A stretch of 64,000 nt of DNA from Malachius bipustulatus (GCA_910589415.1 OU342639.1:30636268-30700267), one strand, 5' to 3'. Shown: positions 1 to 11,321, numbered from the stretch's first letter. A program made the numbers and translations. Notes: generated from the sequence alone by a model not told the origin.

Positions 1-1991
1 CATTTCAGTACCAGACAACAAGCTGAGGAAGGTTTCAGACGATTATTAAATGCAGGTTTGGTAATCGATGGCCGTAAAATGGAAATTGCCCCAACAACTG
101 TTACCAAACTTTACTTGAGCAATCTTCCAGTGAAATAAAAAATGACAAGTCTCCTGAAGATTTTGGAATCGTTCGTGGGGAACTTGGCAACAAAAGCAGA
201 GTCTACAAAAAAGACAATTACGCTTTTGTTCATTTCCGGAGCAGACAACAAGCTGAGGAAGGTTTCAGACGATTATTAAATGCAGGTTTGGTAATCGATG
301 GCCGTAAAATGGAAATTGCCCCAACAACTGTTACCAAACTTTACTTGAGCAATCTTCCAGTGAAATAGAAAACGACAAGTCTCTTGAAGATTTTGGAATC
401 GTTCATGGGGAACTGGTAACAAAAGCAGAGTCTACAAAACCAGAGTCTACAAAAAAGATAATTACGCGTTTGTACATTTCAGTACCAGACAACAAGCTGA
501 GGAAGGTTTCAGACGATTATTAAATGCAGGTTTGGTAATCGATGGCCGTAAAATGGAAATTGCCCCAACAACTGTTACCAAACTTTACTTGAGCAATCTT
601 CCAGTGAAATAAAAAATGACTAGTCTCTTGAAGATTTTGGAATCGTTCGTGGGGAACTGGTAACAAAAGCAGAGTCTACAAAAAAGACAATTACGCTTTT
701 GTTCATTTCCGGAGCAGACAACAAGCTGAGGAAGGTTTCAGACGATTATTAAATGCAGGTTTGGTAATCGATGGCCGTAAAATGGAAATTGCCCCAACAA
801 CTGTTACCAAACTTTACTTGAGCAATCTTCCAGTGAAATAGAAAACGACAAGTCTCTTGAAGATTTTGGAATCGTTCATGGGGAACTGGTAACAAAAGCA
901 GAGTCTACAAAACCAGAGTCTACAAAAAAGATAATTACGCGTTTGTACATTTCAGTACCAGACAACAAGCTGAGGAAGGTTTCAGACGATTATTAAATGC
1001 AGGTTTGGTAATCGATGGCCGTAAAATGGAAATTGCCCCAACAACTGTTACCAAACTTTACTTGAGCAATCTTCCAGTGAAATAAAAAATGACTAGTCTC
1101 TTGAAGATTTTGGAATCGTTCGTGGGGAACTGGTAACAAAAGCAGAGTCTACAAAAAAGACAATTACGCTTTTGTTCATTTCCGGAGCAGACAACAAGCT
1201 GAGGAAGGTTTCAGACGATTATTAAATGCAGGTTTGGTAATCGATGGCCGTAAAATGGAAATTGCCCCAACAACTGTTACCAAACTTTACTTGAGCAATC
1301 TTCCAGTGAAATAAAAAATGACTAGTCTCTTGAAGATTTTGGAATCGTTCGTGGGGAACTGGTAACAAAAGCAGAGTCTACAAAAAAGACAATTACGCTT
1401 TTGTTCATTTCCGGAGCAGACAACAAGCTGAGGACGGTTTCAGACGATTATTAAATGCAGGTTTGGTAATCGATGGCCGTAGAATGGAAATTGCCCCAAC
1501 AACTGTTACCAAACTTTACTTGAGCAATCTTCCAGTGAAATAAAAAATGACAAGTCTCCTGAAGATTTTGGAATCGTTCGTGGGGAACTTGGTAACAAAA
1601 GCAGAGTCTACAAAAAAGACAATTACGCTTTTGTTCATTTCCGGAGCAGACAACAAGCTGAGGACGGTTTCAGACGATTATTAAATGCAGGTTTGGTAAT
1701 CGATGGCCGTAGAATGGAAATTGCCCCAACAACTGTTACCAAACTTTACTTGAGCAATCTTCCAGTGAAATAAAAAATGACTAGTCTCTTGAAGATTTTG
1801 GAATCGTTCGTGAGGAACTTGGCAACAAAAGCAGAGTCTACAAAAAAGATAATTACGCGTTTGTACATTTCAGTACCAGACAACAAGCTGAGGAAGGTTG
1901 CAGACTATTATTAAATGCAGGTTTGGTAATCGATGGTCGTAGAATGGAAATTGCCTGGGCGAGAGAAAGATTTGAAAACAAAATTGTCTAA
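1..1991 (+). repeat. Tandem array of an RRM-coding segment
   Basis: Nine copies of a roughly 230-bp unit, already in progress at the window edge. The shared word cagacaacaagctgagga starts at 12, 242, 486, 715, 959, 1188, 1417, 1647 and 1877, giving steps of 230, 244, 229, 244, 229, 229, 230 and 230. The 244-bp units carry an extra 15 bp that repeats 'cagagtctacaaaa', so 244+229 forms a 473-bp higher-order dimer present twice. Translated pieces look like one RNA recognition motif: an RNP2-like LYLSNL, then about 33 residues, then RNP1-like NYAFVHF, then GLVIDGRKMEIA. Frames are broken in every unit (a stop after LYLSNLPVK, and lengths not divisible by three). The last unit differs: it continues into WARERFENKIV and a stop at 1989-1991, as a single original copy would. 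The parent gene (hnRNP R/Q-, A1CF- or dead-end-like) is a guess. Confidence 0.85.
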
Positions 1992-2322
1992 ACTTACCGT
2001 TAACAAATCTTTGCAAGTCTGCACCGCCCAACCTTCGTCGTAAAATACACTTCATTAGAGGTAGAAACTTTTCACTTTGAATCAGAGGGCTTAGTAGAGG
2101 CAGATAGCGCAAACACAGGAAAAGATTCTTCTCGCTCTGGGGCAACGCAAAGCATTACACACACCCGAAATGTTGCCTCGGATAGAAGAAGGATCCCATG
2201 ACAGATAGAGCAGGGTTGTAGGGATGAATATCTGAAACAGAGAGTCAAGTTATTTAAAAAAAATTTCTTTCCTGATTTCATTTAAATGTGTTAAAACGAG
2301 GTGCTATGTAGGGGTAGGGTAG

Positions 2323-3172
2323 TTATAATTTCATGACGTTGTAATTTAAAAAAGCCATCAACTCATTCAAATTTGTTAATAACGTGGTTATATTAATTGG
2401 GGTGGGGATGTTTGTTGAACTGATCGCACAGTATAGATCGTAGCCTGGTATGGTGTTGACAGGGCAGTTGAAAATGATATGGTTTAAGTCTCCAATCTGA
2501 CCGCACTCACGGTATGGGTCATCCTTTAGTTTGATCCTATGAAGATGGTGTGGGGTTAGGCAGTGTCCAGTTCGCATTCGGATTACTGTTGTGAGGTGAC
2601 ATCTGGAGGTGAATTCGAAGGTTGTAAACCATGGTAAAGACTGGTTGAATTGCAGCGTACCATTTACCCTTGCAGAGAGTAGAGTTTTTCCAGGTCGAGC
2701 GCCATCTTTTTTTACGTAAAGTTTCCCTAATAACACATTCAATGTCCCTTGGTTCATTTTTTAAGTCCATTGGGACGTTTAAGTTTCTTCCCACATTTGC
2801 CAGCTGGTCAGCACTTTCGTTGCCTGGTATCTCTGTATGACCAGGAATCCAGGCCAATCTGATGTCAGTACCGTTGGCGCCTGCCTCCAAGATAAACCTC
2901 TTAATCATCAATGAGCTGTAATCTCGACTGTTATCAATTGTACAGCTAACTATTCTGTGAACTGCACTTTTTGAGTCAGTACATATGATTGACATTTGTA
3001 TTCCCTTTTCCAAAACTACAGAACAAGCTTTATTAATTGCTATGATCTCTGACGTGCAGATTTGTGTGTAATTAGGCAGTGACGCTGAAAAATTATAGTC
3101 AAGACTTGGGATTGTGACTCCTATGCCTGATTGCCCTGAACTTCTTTCATAAGATCCATCTGTGGAGTCCAT
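2323..3172 (-). pseudogene. LINE RNase H domain and C-terminal tail
   Basis: The RNase H part has the expected acidic sites in order: a start like DSTDGSYE, SEIIAINKAC, IICTDSKSAV and WIPGHTEIPGNESADQLAN. The C-terminal part, in a second frame after about 2757, has TSRCHLTTVIRMRTGHC followed by CGQIGDLNHIIFNCP, a Cys/His pattern found at the end of insect non-LTR elements. The two parts overlap in different frames, so at least one indel separates them. The presence of RNase H favours the I/LOA/R1 side over the jockey side of the LINE tree. Confidence 0.85.
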
Positions 3173-3388
3173 AGTGAACTCTCTGAAGTTTCCCTCCCGT
3201 TCCTAGCGAAAAGCGGCACTGTTACTAGAATTTTTTTGTAGGCGAAAATCTACAACTTCAATATTTCTCAAAAGGCAAGAGAGGTCAAACTGGAAGCATG
3301 CAAGGTTCTCATTCTTCCTGACGCAGGTCATGTGAGGACTAAAGATGTTGAAAACTTCCACTAGGTATGGAAAATCCCTGTTTCTCCA

Positions 3389-4211
3389 TTAATCCAGCTT
3401 GGAATCACAATAATGTCCCAATGAGATCAATAGTTCAGCAGTAGGATGAGTTTTGGAGCTAATAATTTTTGATACCATTCTGATTGAGAGCTGAAATCTC
3501 CTGCTTTCTAGTGATGGTTCACCGCATTCCGCGAGCAAAGTATTAGTTGGGGTAGATCTCATACATCTTCCTCCTAGTATCACCCACAGGCCTTGATATT
3601 GTATGCTATCGAGTCTATTCAAGTTTTTCTTGCTGGTGGGTTTTATGAATTGGGAGCCATAATCGAGGTGACTTACTACGATCCCTTTGTATACTAGTAA
3701 AAGGGTACTGGGGTCGGAGCCCCACCAGGTTCCACAGAGAATTCTCATGACATTAATCCCTTTACTTGCTTTTGCACAGATGTTGGTGAATTGCTTGTTC
3801 CAGTTAAGATGTCGGTGAGGGTAATGCCTAGATATTTAACTTCTCTTTTCCAAGGGATGATGCTATCCTTGTAGGTAATGGGTTTGTAGGTGGCAAGTGA
3901 ACGTCCACGTCGAAACAGTACCGCTGTAGACTTTGCTGTTAACAGAGTAAGGTGATGTGAGTCCATACATTGGGAAATGGTCTCCAGGCCTTGATTTATT
4001 TTGTCAATAATATGAGTTGGGTTAGTTCCGCTACTTAGAAGCACAAGATCATCTGCGTACTGAATTAATTGGACATTCGGAGGCAGACTATGTGAAGCTG
4101 TCAATGAGTAAATATTAAACAGGTGAGGGCTCAGCGGTGATCCCTGAGGTAGACCTGTATATGTATTGCAAGTTGCAAGGGTCGTGAAGGTGACCATTCT
4201 TGTTCCTGACA
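3389..4211 (-). pseudogene. LINE reverse transcriptase palm and thumb
   Basis: Contains the RT palm with GLPQGSPLSPHLFNIY and the catalytic QYADDLVLLSS box (YADD), then primer-grip and thumb sequence such as VKYLGITLT. A frame change occurs at about 3745, where the next part (RILCGTWWGSDPSTLLLVYKG and so on) continues as a typical LINE thumb region. Upstream it is separated from the RT fingers by the 4212-4977 insertion. A further frame change is needed between the sequence next to the insertion (IYVRNKNG) and the GLPQG block. Non-functional. Confidence 0.85.
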
Positions 4212-4977
4212 TACAGGATGTATCTAAATAACACCGAAAAAATTTAGGGGAGGATTCTTTGATAAAAAATAAACAAAAAATTTCCTATTAACGTGTGTCT
4301 GGATTTGCACCCTTTTTGAGATACAGGGTGTCAAAAAAAGATTGTTTTTCGAGTTTTTTGAAGATATCTCGGGAACCGTATAAGACACAGAATTCAGCTT
4401 TTGTACAAATCTTATCATTGATACTAGCAACTATTTTAATGCTAACTACCTTCTTTAAGTATGCCAGTGCCGGAGATTTTTAGGGTTGGGGGGATTTTTT
4501 TGCTCCTAATATCTACGACACTGGGCAAGTTGATATTTTAAAAGCACACTTTTAACCGTCAATGTTTTCTACACAAAAAGATACTCTTGGTTATAACTGC
4601 TAACGTGAGCCATTTTCGAGAAAAACGGGCATTTACGATGAAAAGCTCGCCTTGAATGTTTCAAGACAAGTGTCGAAAAATTAAGGGCAAAAAACTTCGC
4701 TTATTTCTGAGATCTCCGCTACAATGACACATGAAAAAACTCAGTATTAAAAAAGTAGCTATAAATATCAATGATATGACATTTACAAAAGGTGAGTTTC
4801 ATATCTCAAACGGCTCCCCAAATATCTTCAAAAAACTGGTAAAATAATCTTTTTTTGACACCCTGTATCTCAAAAAGGGTGCATTTCTAGACACACGTTT
4901 ATACGAAATTTTTTGTTTATTTTTGACCAAAGAATCAGCTCTTAAATTTTTTCGGTGTTATTTAGATACACCCTGTA
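4212..4977. mobile_element. 766-bp fold-back element at a TA site in the LINE
   Basis: The ends are inverted copies: tacaggatgtatctaaataa on the left and its near-complement ending in caccctgta on the right, continuing through 'caccgaaaaaattta'. The target is TA. Removing the element with one TA leaves the LINE frame continuous across the junction. There is no transposase inside. The termini belong to the TACAGGGTG-type group that recurs through the window. Probably a non-autonomous Tc1/mariner-like element (TA target), by inference. Confidence 0.85.
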
Positions 4978-5940
4978 TATGGATCGTTCCTTCAAGAGAT
5001 GGAAAACGAGGTTGACTATTTGCTGTGGAAGGTTGAGGGAAGACATTCGAGAGCAGAGAAGTTGGATGTTAACATAATCATAGGCTGCAGTGATATCTAA
5101 AAAGACTGCTACCGTCAAGTGTTTACGACCAAACGATAGGAGGACATTTGTCGTTAGATGTGAAATGCAGTCCTGTATGCCCTTACCTCGGCGGAAGCCA
5201 AACGCTAAAGGTGGGAAGATTTTATTATTTTCTATCCACCATTCTATAAGGTGGGCATTGTGATGTTTTTGATGTTTTTCATTGAGACAGTCTTCGATTG
5301 TCTGATGATACAAATTCCAATTTGCCTGTCTGAAATTTCGTCTGGGTTGTGGGTTACTCTGAAGGTTAATCGAGGTTGCCCTGACGGCTGTTAAAATGGG
5401 AAAATGATCGCTCGTCCCACAGTCATGAATTACTGACCATGACGAGAGAGGGGCTATTTCAATCGAGCACAGGGTGATGTCGACACAGCTTTTATTTTGT
5501 CCGGGTGGGGTCAGTCTGGTCGCTGAACTGTCATTCAGGAACACCAGGTCAAGCTCGTTAAGTGATCTGGCAATACTGTTTCAATTATAGTTGGAGATTG
5601 TGCTGCCCCATGAAGGGTGGTTTCCGTTTAGGTCTCCCGCTAGTATTAGGGGATTGGAGAATTGCTTCGTTAAGTTAACAAAGTGATCGGTGTTGAATTT
5701 GATATCCGACGACAGGACATAGATATTGACAATTGTGATTCCAAGGATGTTGATTGCCATGCTCTGCACTGACAGAGGGTTTTGGAGTCTGTTGTGTGGT
5801 AATTCGACAAAAAGTACCTGGTTGTTGATAATGAACGCTATACCACCATAACCATCTGCACGATCTCTTCGAACAATAGTGAAACCCTTGAGACGAAAGC
5901 CAAGTGATGGATTGAGCCATGTCTTGCTCTAAGCGATTAC
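4978..5940 (-). pseudogene. LINE endonuclease and start of reverse transcriptase
   Basis: An APE-type endonuclease is visible from about 5930 downward: a KTWL segment, RRDRADGYGGIAF, NIYVLSSD, LILAGDLNGNHPSWGS and, later, the GTSDHFPIL motif near 5410 that holds the catalytic SDH. A stop interrupts it near 5581. After the endonuclease a stretch usually found between the two domains seems shortened, and the RT fingers begin with FGFRRGKGIQDCI and VFLDITAAYDYVNI, where the first catalytic Asp of RT is expected. The frame runs into the inserted element at 4977. The role in a live element would be target nicking and reverse transcription. Confidence 0.8.
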
Positions 5941-6470
5941 ATCTGGTTGGTACTTGTTGATGAGCGAGAGGTTGCTACGATTGTTTATGGCAGTATTTAT
6001 TACAATTCAATATTGATTCCTAACATTTTACTAGAGATCGCAGAGAACAAACAATTATCAAGCAGTAGTTTTCTTTTATTTACCCAGCAAGGAGCAACAC
6101 TATGTTCCCGTACGCTAGTGTGGTTCAAAATTACAAAAAAAAAAAAAAAAAAACCAAAGGCACCAACTTAAGATACCGATGATACTAATAAACCTAAATA
6201 AAACACACAAAACAAAATACCCCAAAAGTATTGTGTTCCATTGCAATAATTTAATTTCTGGAGTTGTACTTGTCATTGTGGGCTTAGGAATTGAATATGT
6301 GTTGGGGAGTTTGAAGATAGTTAACTTATTATATGGGTCAAAACGTCTTCTTTTTGAGCAGTTGACATCCTCGTAAGGATGCCTTTTAACGATGTCACCG
6401 AGAATGCTCTACCGATGTGGCAGGCGATTCTACAGATGTAGATTGGTAAACTGGGGATCCTGAGAATAGT
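5941..6470. other. Gap between LINE and gypsy remnant
   Basis: No gene is recognised. A run of about 20 A residues lies at 6135-6155 on the plus strand. It could be the tail of another retroposed sequence, but nothing upstream of it is recognisable. Confidence 0.4.
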
Positions 6471-6966
6471 CTAGGGCCAGATGGGATTAAGCATGTGTAG
6501 ATTTATGGGGTCACTAAGAATACGACAGAGCGTAAATGAATAATGTATTATATTTGAGAGTATCAGGGAGCCTGTAGACTGATAGGAACTAGAGGAACCT
6601 CGATAGATCATTAGGTGTAAACTAGTAGGTATAATGAGGGTGTTAGATCGAAGCGAACTGAAAATATCGATTCGAAAACCAAAGGAGGCCCAAAGATGAC
6701 TCAGAGAAACTCGGAAGAGAGTCATGAAAGCTGTTTTGGCGACAGAGCCTGGGTGTACAGCAATTTGATGGTAACTATTAGAATGATCTATTGTAGAGAG
6801 AGGTGGAGAGTTTCCATGAGATCTTTTCAATTAGAGGCATGGGAAATTTGTTTTTGATTGTGATTTTATTTATGTAAGCATAGAATTCTATTAGCTGACG
6901 AGGCATAGAAGTGACGCCGTTGGCTGCATGAATTTCCCAGGAATTTCCCAGCGAACGGGGAACCAC
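6471..6966 (-). pseudogene. Ty3/gypsy reverse transcriptase remnant
   Basis: On the minus strand the fragment INKITIKNKFPMPLIEKI (near 6890-6830) matches the well-known gypsy RT fingers motif, followed by a stop. Then, in another frame, comes LSTIDHSNSYHQIAVHPGSVAKTAFMT, which corresponds to the RT block that normally reads 'DL..G..QI.V...' before the FGL box; SFGF follows. The first catalytic Asp is present (STIDHSN), but the YxDD box is not seen. Heavily decayed and isolated. Confidence 0.75.
6488..6603. repeat. Repeat shared with 8160-8462
   Basis: The segment from 'atttatggggtcactaagaa' to 'actagaggaacctc' also occurs at 8165-8460. The second copy holds about 195 extra bases (8230-8425), GC-rich and beginning ggatggtaccagtcggtgga. 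It lies next to the gypsy RT remnant, so both are probably gypsy-derived. Either the first copy lost the 195 bp or the second gained it. Confidence 0.7.
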
Positions 6967-7030
6967 AAGGACGTTGCATCAACGGTTGAACTCGTCGAGT
7001 TATTTTTAGGATTGTTATGAAATATGGTCA
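6855..7030. repeat. Diverged single arm of the fold-back at 10163-10666
   Basis: Shares tgacgccgttggctg, gcgaacggggaaccaca and an ending like cgagttatt...taggattgttatgaaatat with 10480-10630. Only one arm is present here. A related 'gcggggaaccac' also occurs at 7560-7572. Confidence 0.65.
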
Positions 7031-7709
7031 TTTATTTAGAATATTTTTCTGAAAGGTTCTTCTTATCTTGTTCCGAGCAACGATAAGTTTTATAAGAGGA
7101 GGTTGTTAAATTTGCATAGCATACTTCTTGTATACTTTTCCTAGAGAACGCAAAGAGGTAGGTTAACAAGATATTGGTTGAAGAGTGATCGGAAATTATT
7201 TCATATTAGTAGGCTTGTTTTCTTAGTCACTAGGATATTTTGTTGAAGTATATTGAAATTATTTGTAAACTGGAATGTTAATGACACACGATGATACATA
7301 AAGGATTTTCAGTTCAAGTTTCGATCACTTAATAATTTCGTCTCAGTGACGAATAGGATGAATAGGATACTGTTATTTATAGAAACAGGCAATTATTGCG
7401 ACGTGACTTTGTATATACGCACAGATTTCAAAACAGTGTTTACATTGGTTTCGAGAATGGTGGGCTAAACAAGGAGGAATTGACAACATTGGAGAGCGAG
7501 AGAGATGCACATAACACATATACATTTTTGAGCTAGCCGAACGACGAGACGCATTATAAATGCGGGGAACCACTGGATGAGGATATATTTATGTCGGTTA
7601 CATGAGTGAGGAAGGATTGTAGTTTGAGATTTTTTTTAACAGTGAGGAGTAGTAAGTAGCAGTACATGATTGTATTTCGTAAATATGTGGCTTACATGTT
7701 GCTTATAAT

Positions 7710-7791
7710 TATTTTACTGACGATACTTTGAGCTTGAGAAATTTGAAATTTATTTTACTGACGATACTTTGAGCTTGAGAAATTTGAAATC
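7710..7791. repeat. 41-bp tandem duplication
   Basis: The sequence tattttactgacgatacttt plus 21 following bases is repeated head to tail at 7710-7750 and 7751-7791 with almost no change, so it is a recent local duplication in non-coding DNA. Confidence 0.9.
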
Positions 7792-8019
7792 AATCTATCA
7801 GTTTTGCAAGATGACAATAATGGAATTCATACAAAGATTCTTAGATGAACATAGAGTATAGAGTGATGCGTAGATTAAAAAGTGATGAATTATCAATTAG
7901 TTTCAGCCATTCCTTTGCGAGATATGTCCCACAAAAGAGTTATTGCGACTTAAAGCATAAGACTCACCCCTGCAGAGATTTCATGAAGTTGAGGAATATT
8001 GGTGTGTGATGATGGGCAC

Positions 8020-8462
8020 TGATCGGCCTTGAGTATGAGATTTTTGACGCTGTGGTGAAGGAGAGAGAGCTCGATGACGAGATACCCGATGAACTGCTCG
8101 AGCGGAGAGCGACCGACGATGGCGTTTTTGGGCAGATTTGGGCATGAGGTTCGACCACTTCTGATGTAGACTTATGGGGTCACTAAGAATACGACAGAGC
8201 GTAAATGAATGTATATTTGAGAGTATCGGATGGTACCAGTCGGTGGATCGGATCTACCAGCGAGGAATCGATAGATTATTAGATGACGGAGCGCGACCGA
8301 CTCTCATAGATGATGGTACGAGACTGTCCTCAGTGTCCTCCGCGCTGATCCTCGACGGCGGTTTCAGGTCTGACTGGTCGTTCTGACGGCTCCGGGTGAT
8401 TCCCGGGCTACCGACGACGGTAGAGGGAGCCTGTAGACTGATAGGAACTAGAGGAACCTCAC
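8020..8462. other. GC-rich element-derived block, second copy of gypsy-linked repeat
   Basis: Much more GC-rich than its surroundings. On the plus strand one frame is open from about 8030 to 8145 and reads as an acidic segment (FDAVVKERELDDEIPDELLE, then RRATDDGVFGQIWA and a stop). On the minus strand 8254-8466 is also open and ends with the shared repeat. I recognise neither product. Because it contains the longer version of the 6488-6603 repeat, I take it as part of a retroelement. Open frames on both strands may simply reflect composition. Confidence 0.4.
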
Positions 8463-8465
8463 ACA

Positions 8466-8996
8466 TGCTTCATGATTTTCCTCGTTGTATCCTATCGGAA
8501 AGTTTGAGCGTCGTTTTTTTAAAAGTGTTGACATTATTTAAAGCCTGTCTGTAGCTATCACCACTTATGCCTCTCATGTTTGAGATGTGACATAGTTTCT
8601 CCGTTCTGAGACTGTAATGAAGTTTACTTTGAGGAGTTTGGGGGAGAGCAGGGCATTTAGAATCTAGCGGCAGAACTTGAGTGCCTCTGTCAGATGGTTT
8701 TGGGAATCTCAAACAAGCATCAAAATACGAGACATTGACATTACCTCTCTTATATTTTTTTGCCGAAGAAATTCAGGGCAAGTATTACTGGTAGATTCGT
8801 AATCATTATTTTTACAATAGAGACATTTTGCACCAACTTTGAATTCGTCTTCATGTAGGTACCTACCCACAGATATTACACCTGGCCTAGCCTCTACACT
8901 GGCTTTTAGTATGTCGGTATCTTAAACAATTGATGGTAGCATTGAACTACCGGAATTATGGAAGGTTCAAACAGGCATTGAAAGTTATTGATATTA
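8466..8996. other. Non-coding stretch
   Basis: No gene or clear repeat was recognised between the gypsy-derived block and the next fold-back element. The short open frame at 8470-8712 on the minus strand has no recognisable domain. Confidence 0.4.
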
Positions 8997-9766
8997 TACA
9001 GTGCGCGAGAAAAGTAAGGAATAAATTCGATAAAACGGAGAGAGCTGTTTTTTTGAAAAAATAAAAAAACAGGTCAATTTTGTTTTTGAGTTGTTCAACT
9101 TTTGACATAATATTGGGGTATACAGGGTGATGCGCGAAAAAGTGGTGACGTCATCGGCAATATTTTTAAATGGCAACCCTTATTTTTTATTCCATTTTTT
9201 GATACTTCATTTAACTGCCAATACGGTAATGTAATCAATTTGTAACCTTAAATAAGGAAATTTCTGAGAAAACAGCTTGTGAGTCGAAATTGTGCATTTT
9301 TTACTGATGTGAAAATCGGAACATTAACAATAAAAAAAAATAATAATAAATAAAAATGACTGTTTCCATGGTAATTTTTATAAGATCTGTCTGTCTATTA
9401 AATTAAGTCTATTAAATTAAATCTGTTAAATTAAATTAATTTAAATCTATTAAATCTGTCTATTAAATTGAATCTCTCCAAATTAAGTTATTTTCACAGA
9501 AATTTCGTCGTTTAAGGTTAAAAAATGATTACATTACCGTATTGGCTATTGAATGAAGTATCAAAAAATGGAATAAAAAATAATGGTTGTCATTTAAAAA
9601 AAATAGCGATGACGTCACCACTTTTTCGCGCATCACCCTGTATACCCCAATATTATGTCAAAAGTTGAACAACTCAAAAACAAAATCGACCTGTTTTTTT
9701 ATTTTTTCAAAACAACAGCCCTCTCCGTTTTATCGAATTTATTCCTTACTTTTCTCGCGCACTGTA
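8997..9766. mobile_element. 770-bp fold-back element with about 180-bp arms
   Basis: Begins tacagtgcgcgagaaaagta and ends in the inverse, tacttttctcgcgcactgta, with TA at both ends. The arms match for at least 180 bp. A second TACAGGGTG-like motif (gtatacagggtgatgcgcg) lies inside each arm, so one element may have inserted into another before the palindrome formed. The two 60-aa open frames in the arms (8994-9176 minus and 9587-9769 plus) are mirror images of one another, not genes. The loop is AT-rich with repeated 'ctattaaattaa'. Confidence 0.85.
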
Positions 9767-9902
9767 TAGAGATGTGCCTAGGTAAAATTTTACTCTGGAA
9801 TGTCGCTAAAGTGGTTCCTGTTGGCACATATTCCACTTTACCACCCTCCAGGACTGATCTACGGTTTAACCTTCTAATGTTTAGAATTTTAAATGGACTC
9901 TC

Positions 9903-11009
9903 TGTGAGAAATAACTTCGCTCACATTAGCAAATGGGGGTATCCGTGCAGGATGTGATGTGAATCCCATGCGTGTATTACACAATATGATGCAATAATTA
10001 TTTTACCTAGTCGAGGCTAATTAGTTGAATTCATCCAAAGTGCAAAGATTTTCAGAGTCTCTCTAAAAGTATTAGGGCTCAATTTGATAAAACTATACTT
10101 CAAACAAAATAAGGAAGAAAGTATAAAAATAAAACGTCGTCAATCAAGTCGTCTCCTCTACGCATCTAGAGAATGCCGACAGCCAAACTCGTATTGCACA
10201 ATATTTCACAACAGTCCCTCGTATGGCACAATATTTCACAACGGTCCTAAAAATAACTCTACGAGTTCAGTCGCCGACGTGAAGTATAGGTGTGGTCGTC
10301 ATCTCCCCGCCTCTGCCATGCTTTGCTTACAAGAGTTTTAGGGAATAAGATTTTTAGAGCCGCAGAGATTAGAGACTGAGATTTTATTTTAGAGACTAAG
10401 AGATGACTATTATAGTCAGCACAATTTCATGATTCAGTCAGCACGATTTCATGATTAGAGTACTTATTTGTAAGCATAGCATGGCTGAGGCGGGGAGATG
10501 ACGCCGTTGGCTGGCTGAATTTCCTGGCGAACGGGGAACCACATACATACTTCTCCATCGGCGAACCACATACAACTTCCATCGGCGGCTGAACTCGGCG
10601 AGTTATTTGTAGGAATGTTATGAAATATTATGCAATACGAGTTTGGAGGTCGACATTCCCTAGATGTGTTGTATATTATGATACTTTGTTTATATTATAG
10701 AGGCCGACTCGAGTAATAATCTCGAATCAACCCGTGCTCAAATAAATTTCAGGGTCAAATTGTACAATACTGCTTGATGTGCGGCGTATTGGGCAGATTG
10801 ACTGTGAATTGGGTCAATATTATGCGTTTCCTGTGCGTCTTTTAACCCGTGCTTGATCAGCCGTTCAAGTAGCTGACCTCATTAGCGGTGCTTCAGGCCA
10901 CATACCGGAAACGGTGTGCGTGTTATTTTAATGCGGGAATCACACACACATTCATGAACTCTCATTTCAGATTGTTTTGAATAAAAGTTTATAAAATATG
11001 AAACATTAT
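9903..11009 (+). repeat. Putative 5' LTR of the copia element
   Basis: Starts TGTGAGAAATAACTTCGCTC and shares about 115 aligned bases with 18846-18962, including the words attacacaatatgatgcaat and tagttgaattcat. At the other end, 'tggtattgatag' (from about 11010) resembles the copia primer-binding site complementary to initiator tRNA-Met. A 504-bp fold-back (10163-10666) has inserted in it, so the native LTR was about 600 bp. The exact 3' end is inferred from the PBS-like word. Confidence 0.6.
10163..10666. mobile_element. Fold-back element inside the copia LTR
   Basis: The left end catctagagaatgccgac and the right end gtcgacattccctagatg are inverted. The arms continue through aaactcgtattgca and end centrally with the matched pair catctccccgcctctgccat and atggctgaggcggggagatg. 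The left arm carries an internal direct duplication of 'gcacaatatttcacaac'. No coding sequence is present. A single arm of the same family lies at 6855-7030. Confidence 0.8.
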
Positions 11010-11321
11010 CTGGTATTGATAGTTATTAGTGATTAACAATTATTGGTAATTAGTGATTATTAATAAGAGAATATCTGTTTCCAAATTCTGAAATAGATGT
11101 GGAATAATCAAAATCACGATTACATTGAAGTCAAAATACTGACGAAGTAATACAAAATCTCGTCGATTACGACAATGAAATGGAGGAGGAAGAGAGTATG
11201 ACAAAATTCCAAAACCTAATAAAGAGTTTGCTAATTTAGAAGATGTGGAAAAGGTTAAGAAGAAACCCAGAATTATATACAAATTTCCACAAGTGAGAAT
11301 AATGATTCCAGGGGCGACTCT

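Larger units (their letters stand above)
2300..5940 (-). mobile_element. I-type non-LTR retrotransposon, degraded and interrupted
   Basis: Read on the minus strand the order is endonuclease, reverse transcriptase, RNase H, then a short C-terminal piece, which is the order of I/LOA/R1-related LINEs that carry RNase H. Several frameshifts and stops break the polyprotein. A 766-bp inverted-repeat element (4212-4977) sits inside the RT. No ORF1 (gag-like) is recognisable upstream of the endonuclease, so the copy is probably 5' truncated near 5940. The 3' end is near 2300, with no clear poly-A. The element cannot be functional. Confidence 0.85.

Noticed and set aside
1..1991. CRISPR-like array
   Set aside because: The units are about 230 bp, contiguous, without spacers, and derived from an RRM-coding sequence in an animal genome.
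6135..6155. Poly-A run as the LINE 3' tail
   Set aside because: The LINE is on the minus strand and its 3' end is near 2300, so this plus-strand A run lies upstream of its 5' side.
8994..9769. Two 60-aa proteins nearly identical to each other
   Set aside because: They are the two arms of one palindrome read on opposite strands.
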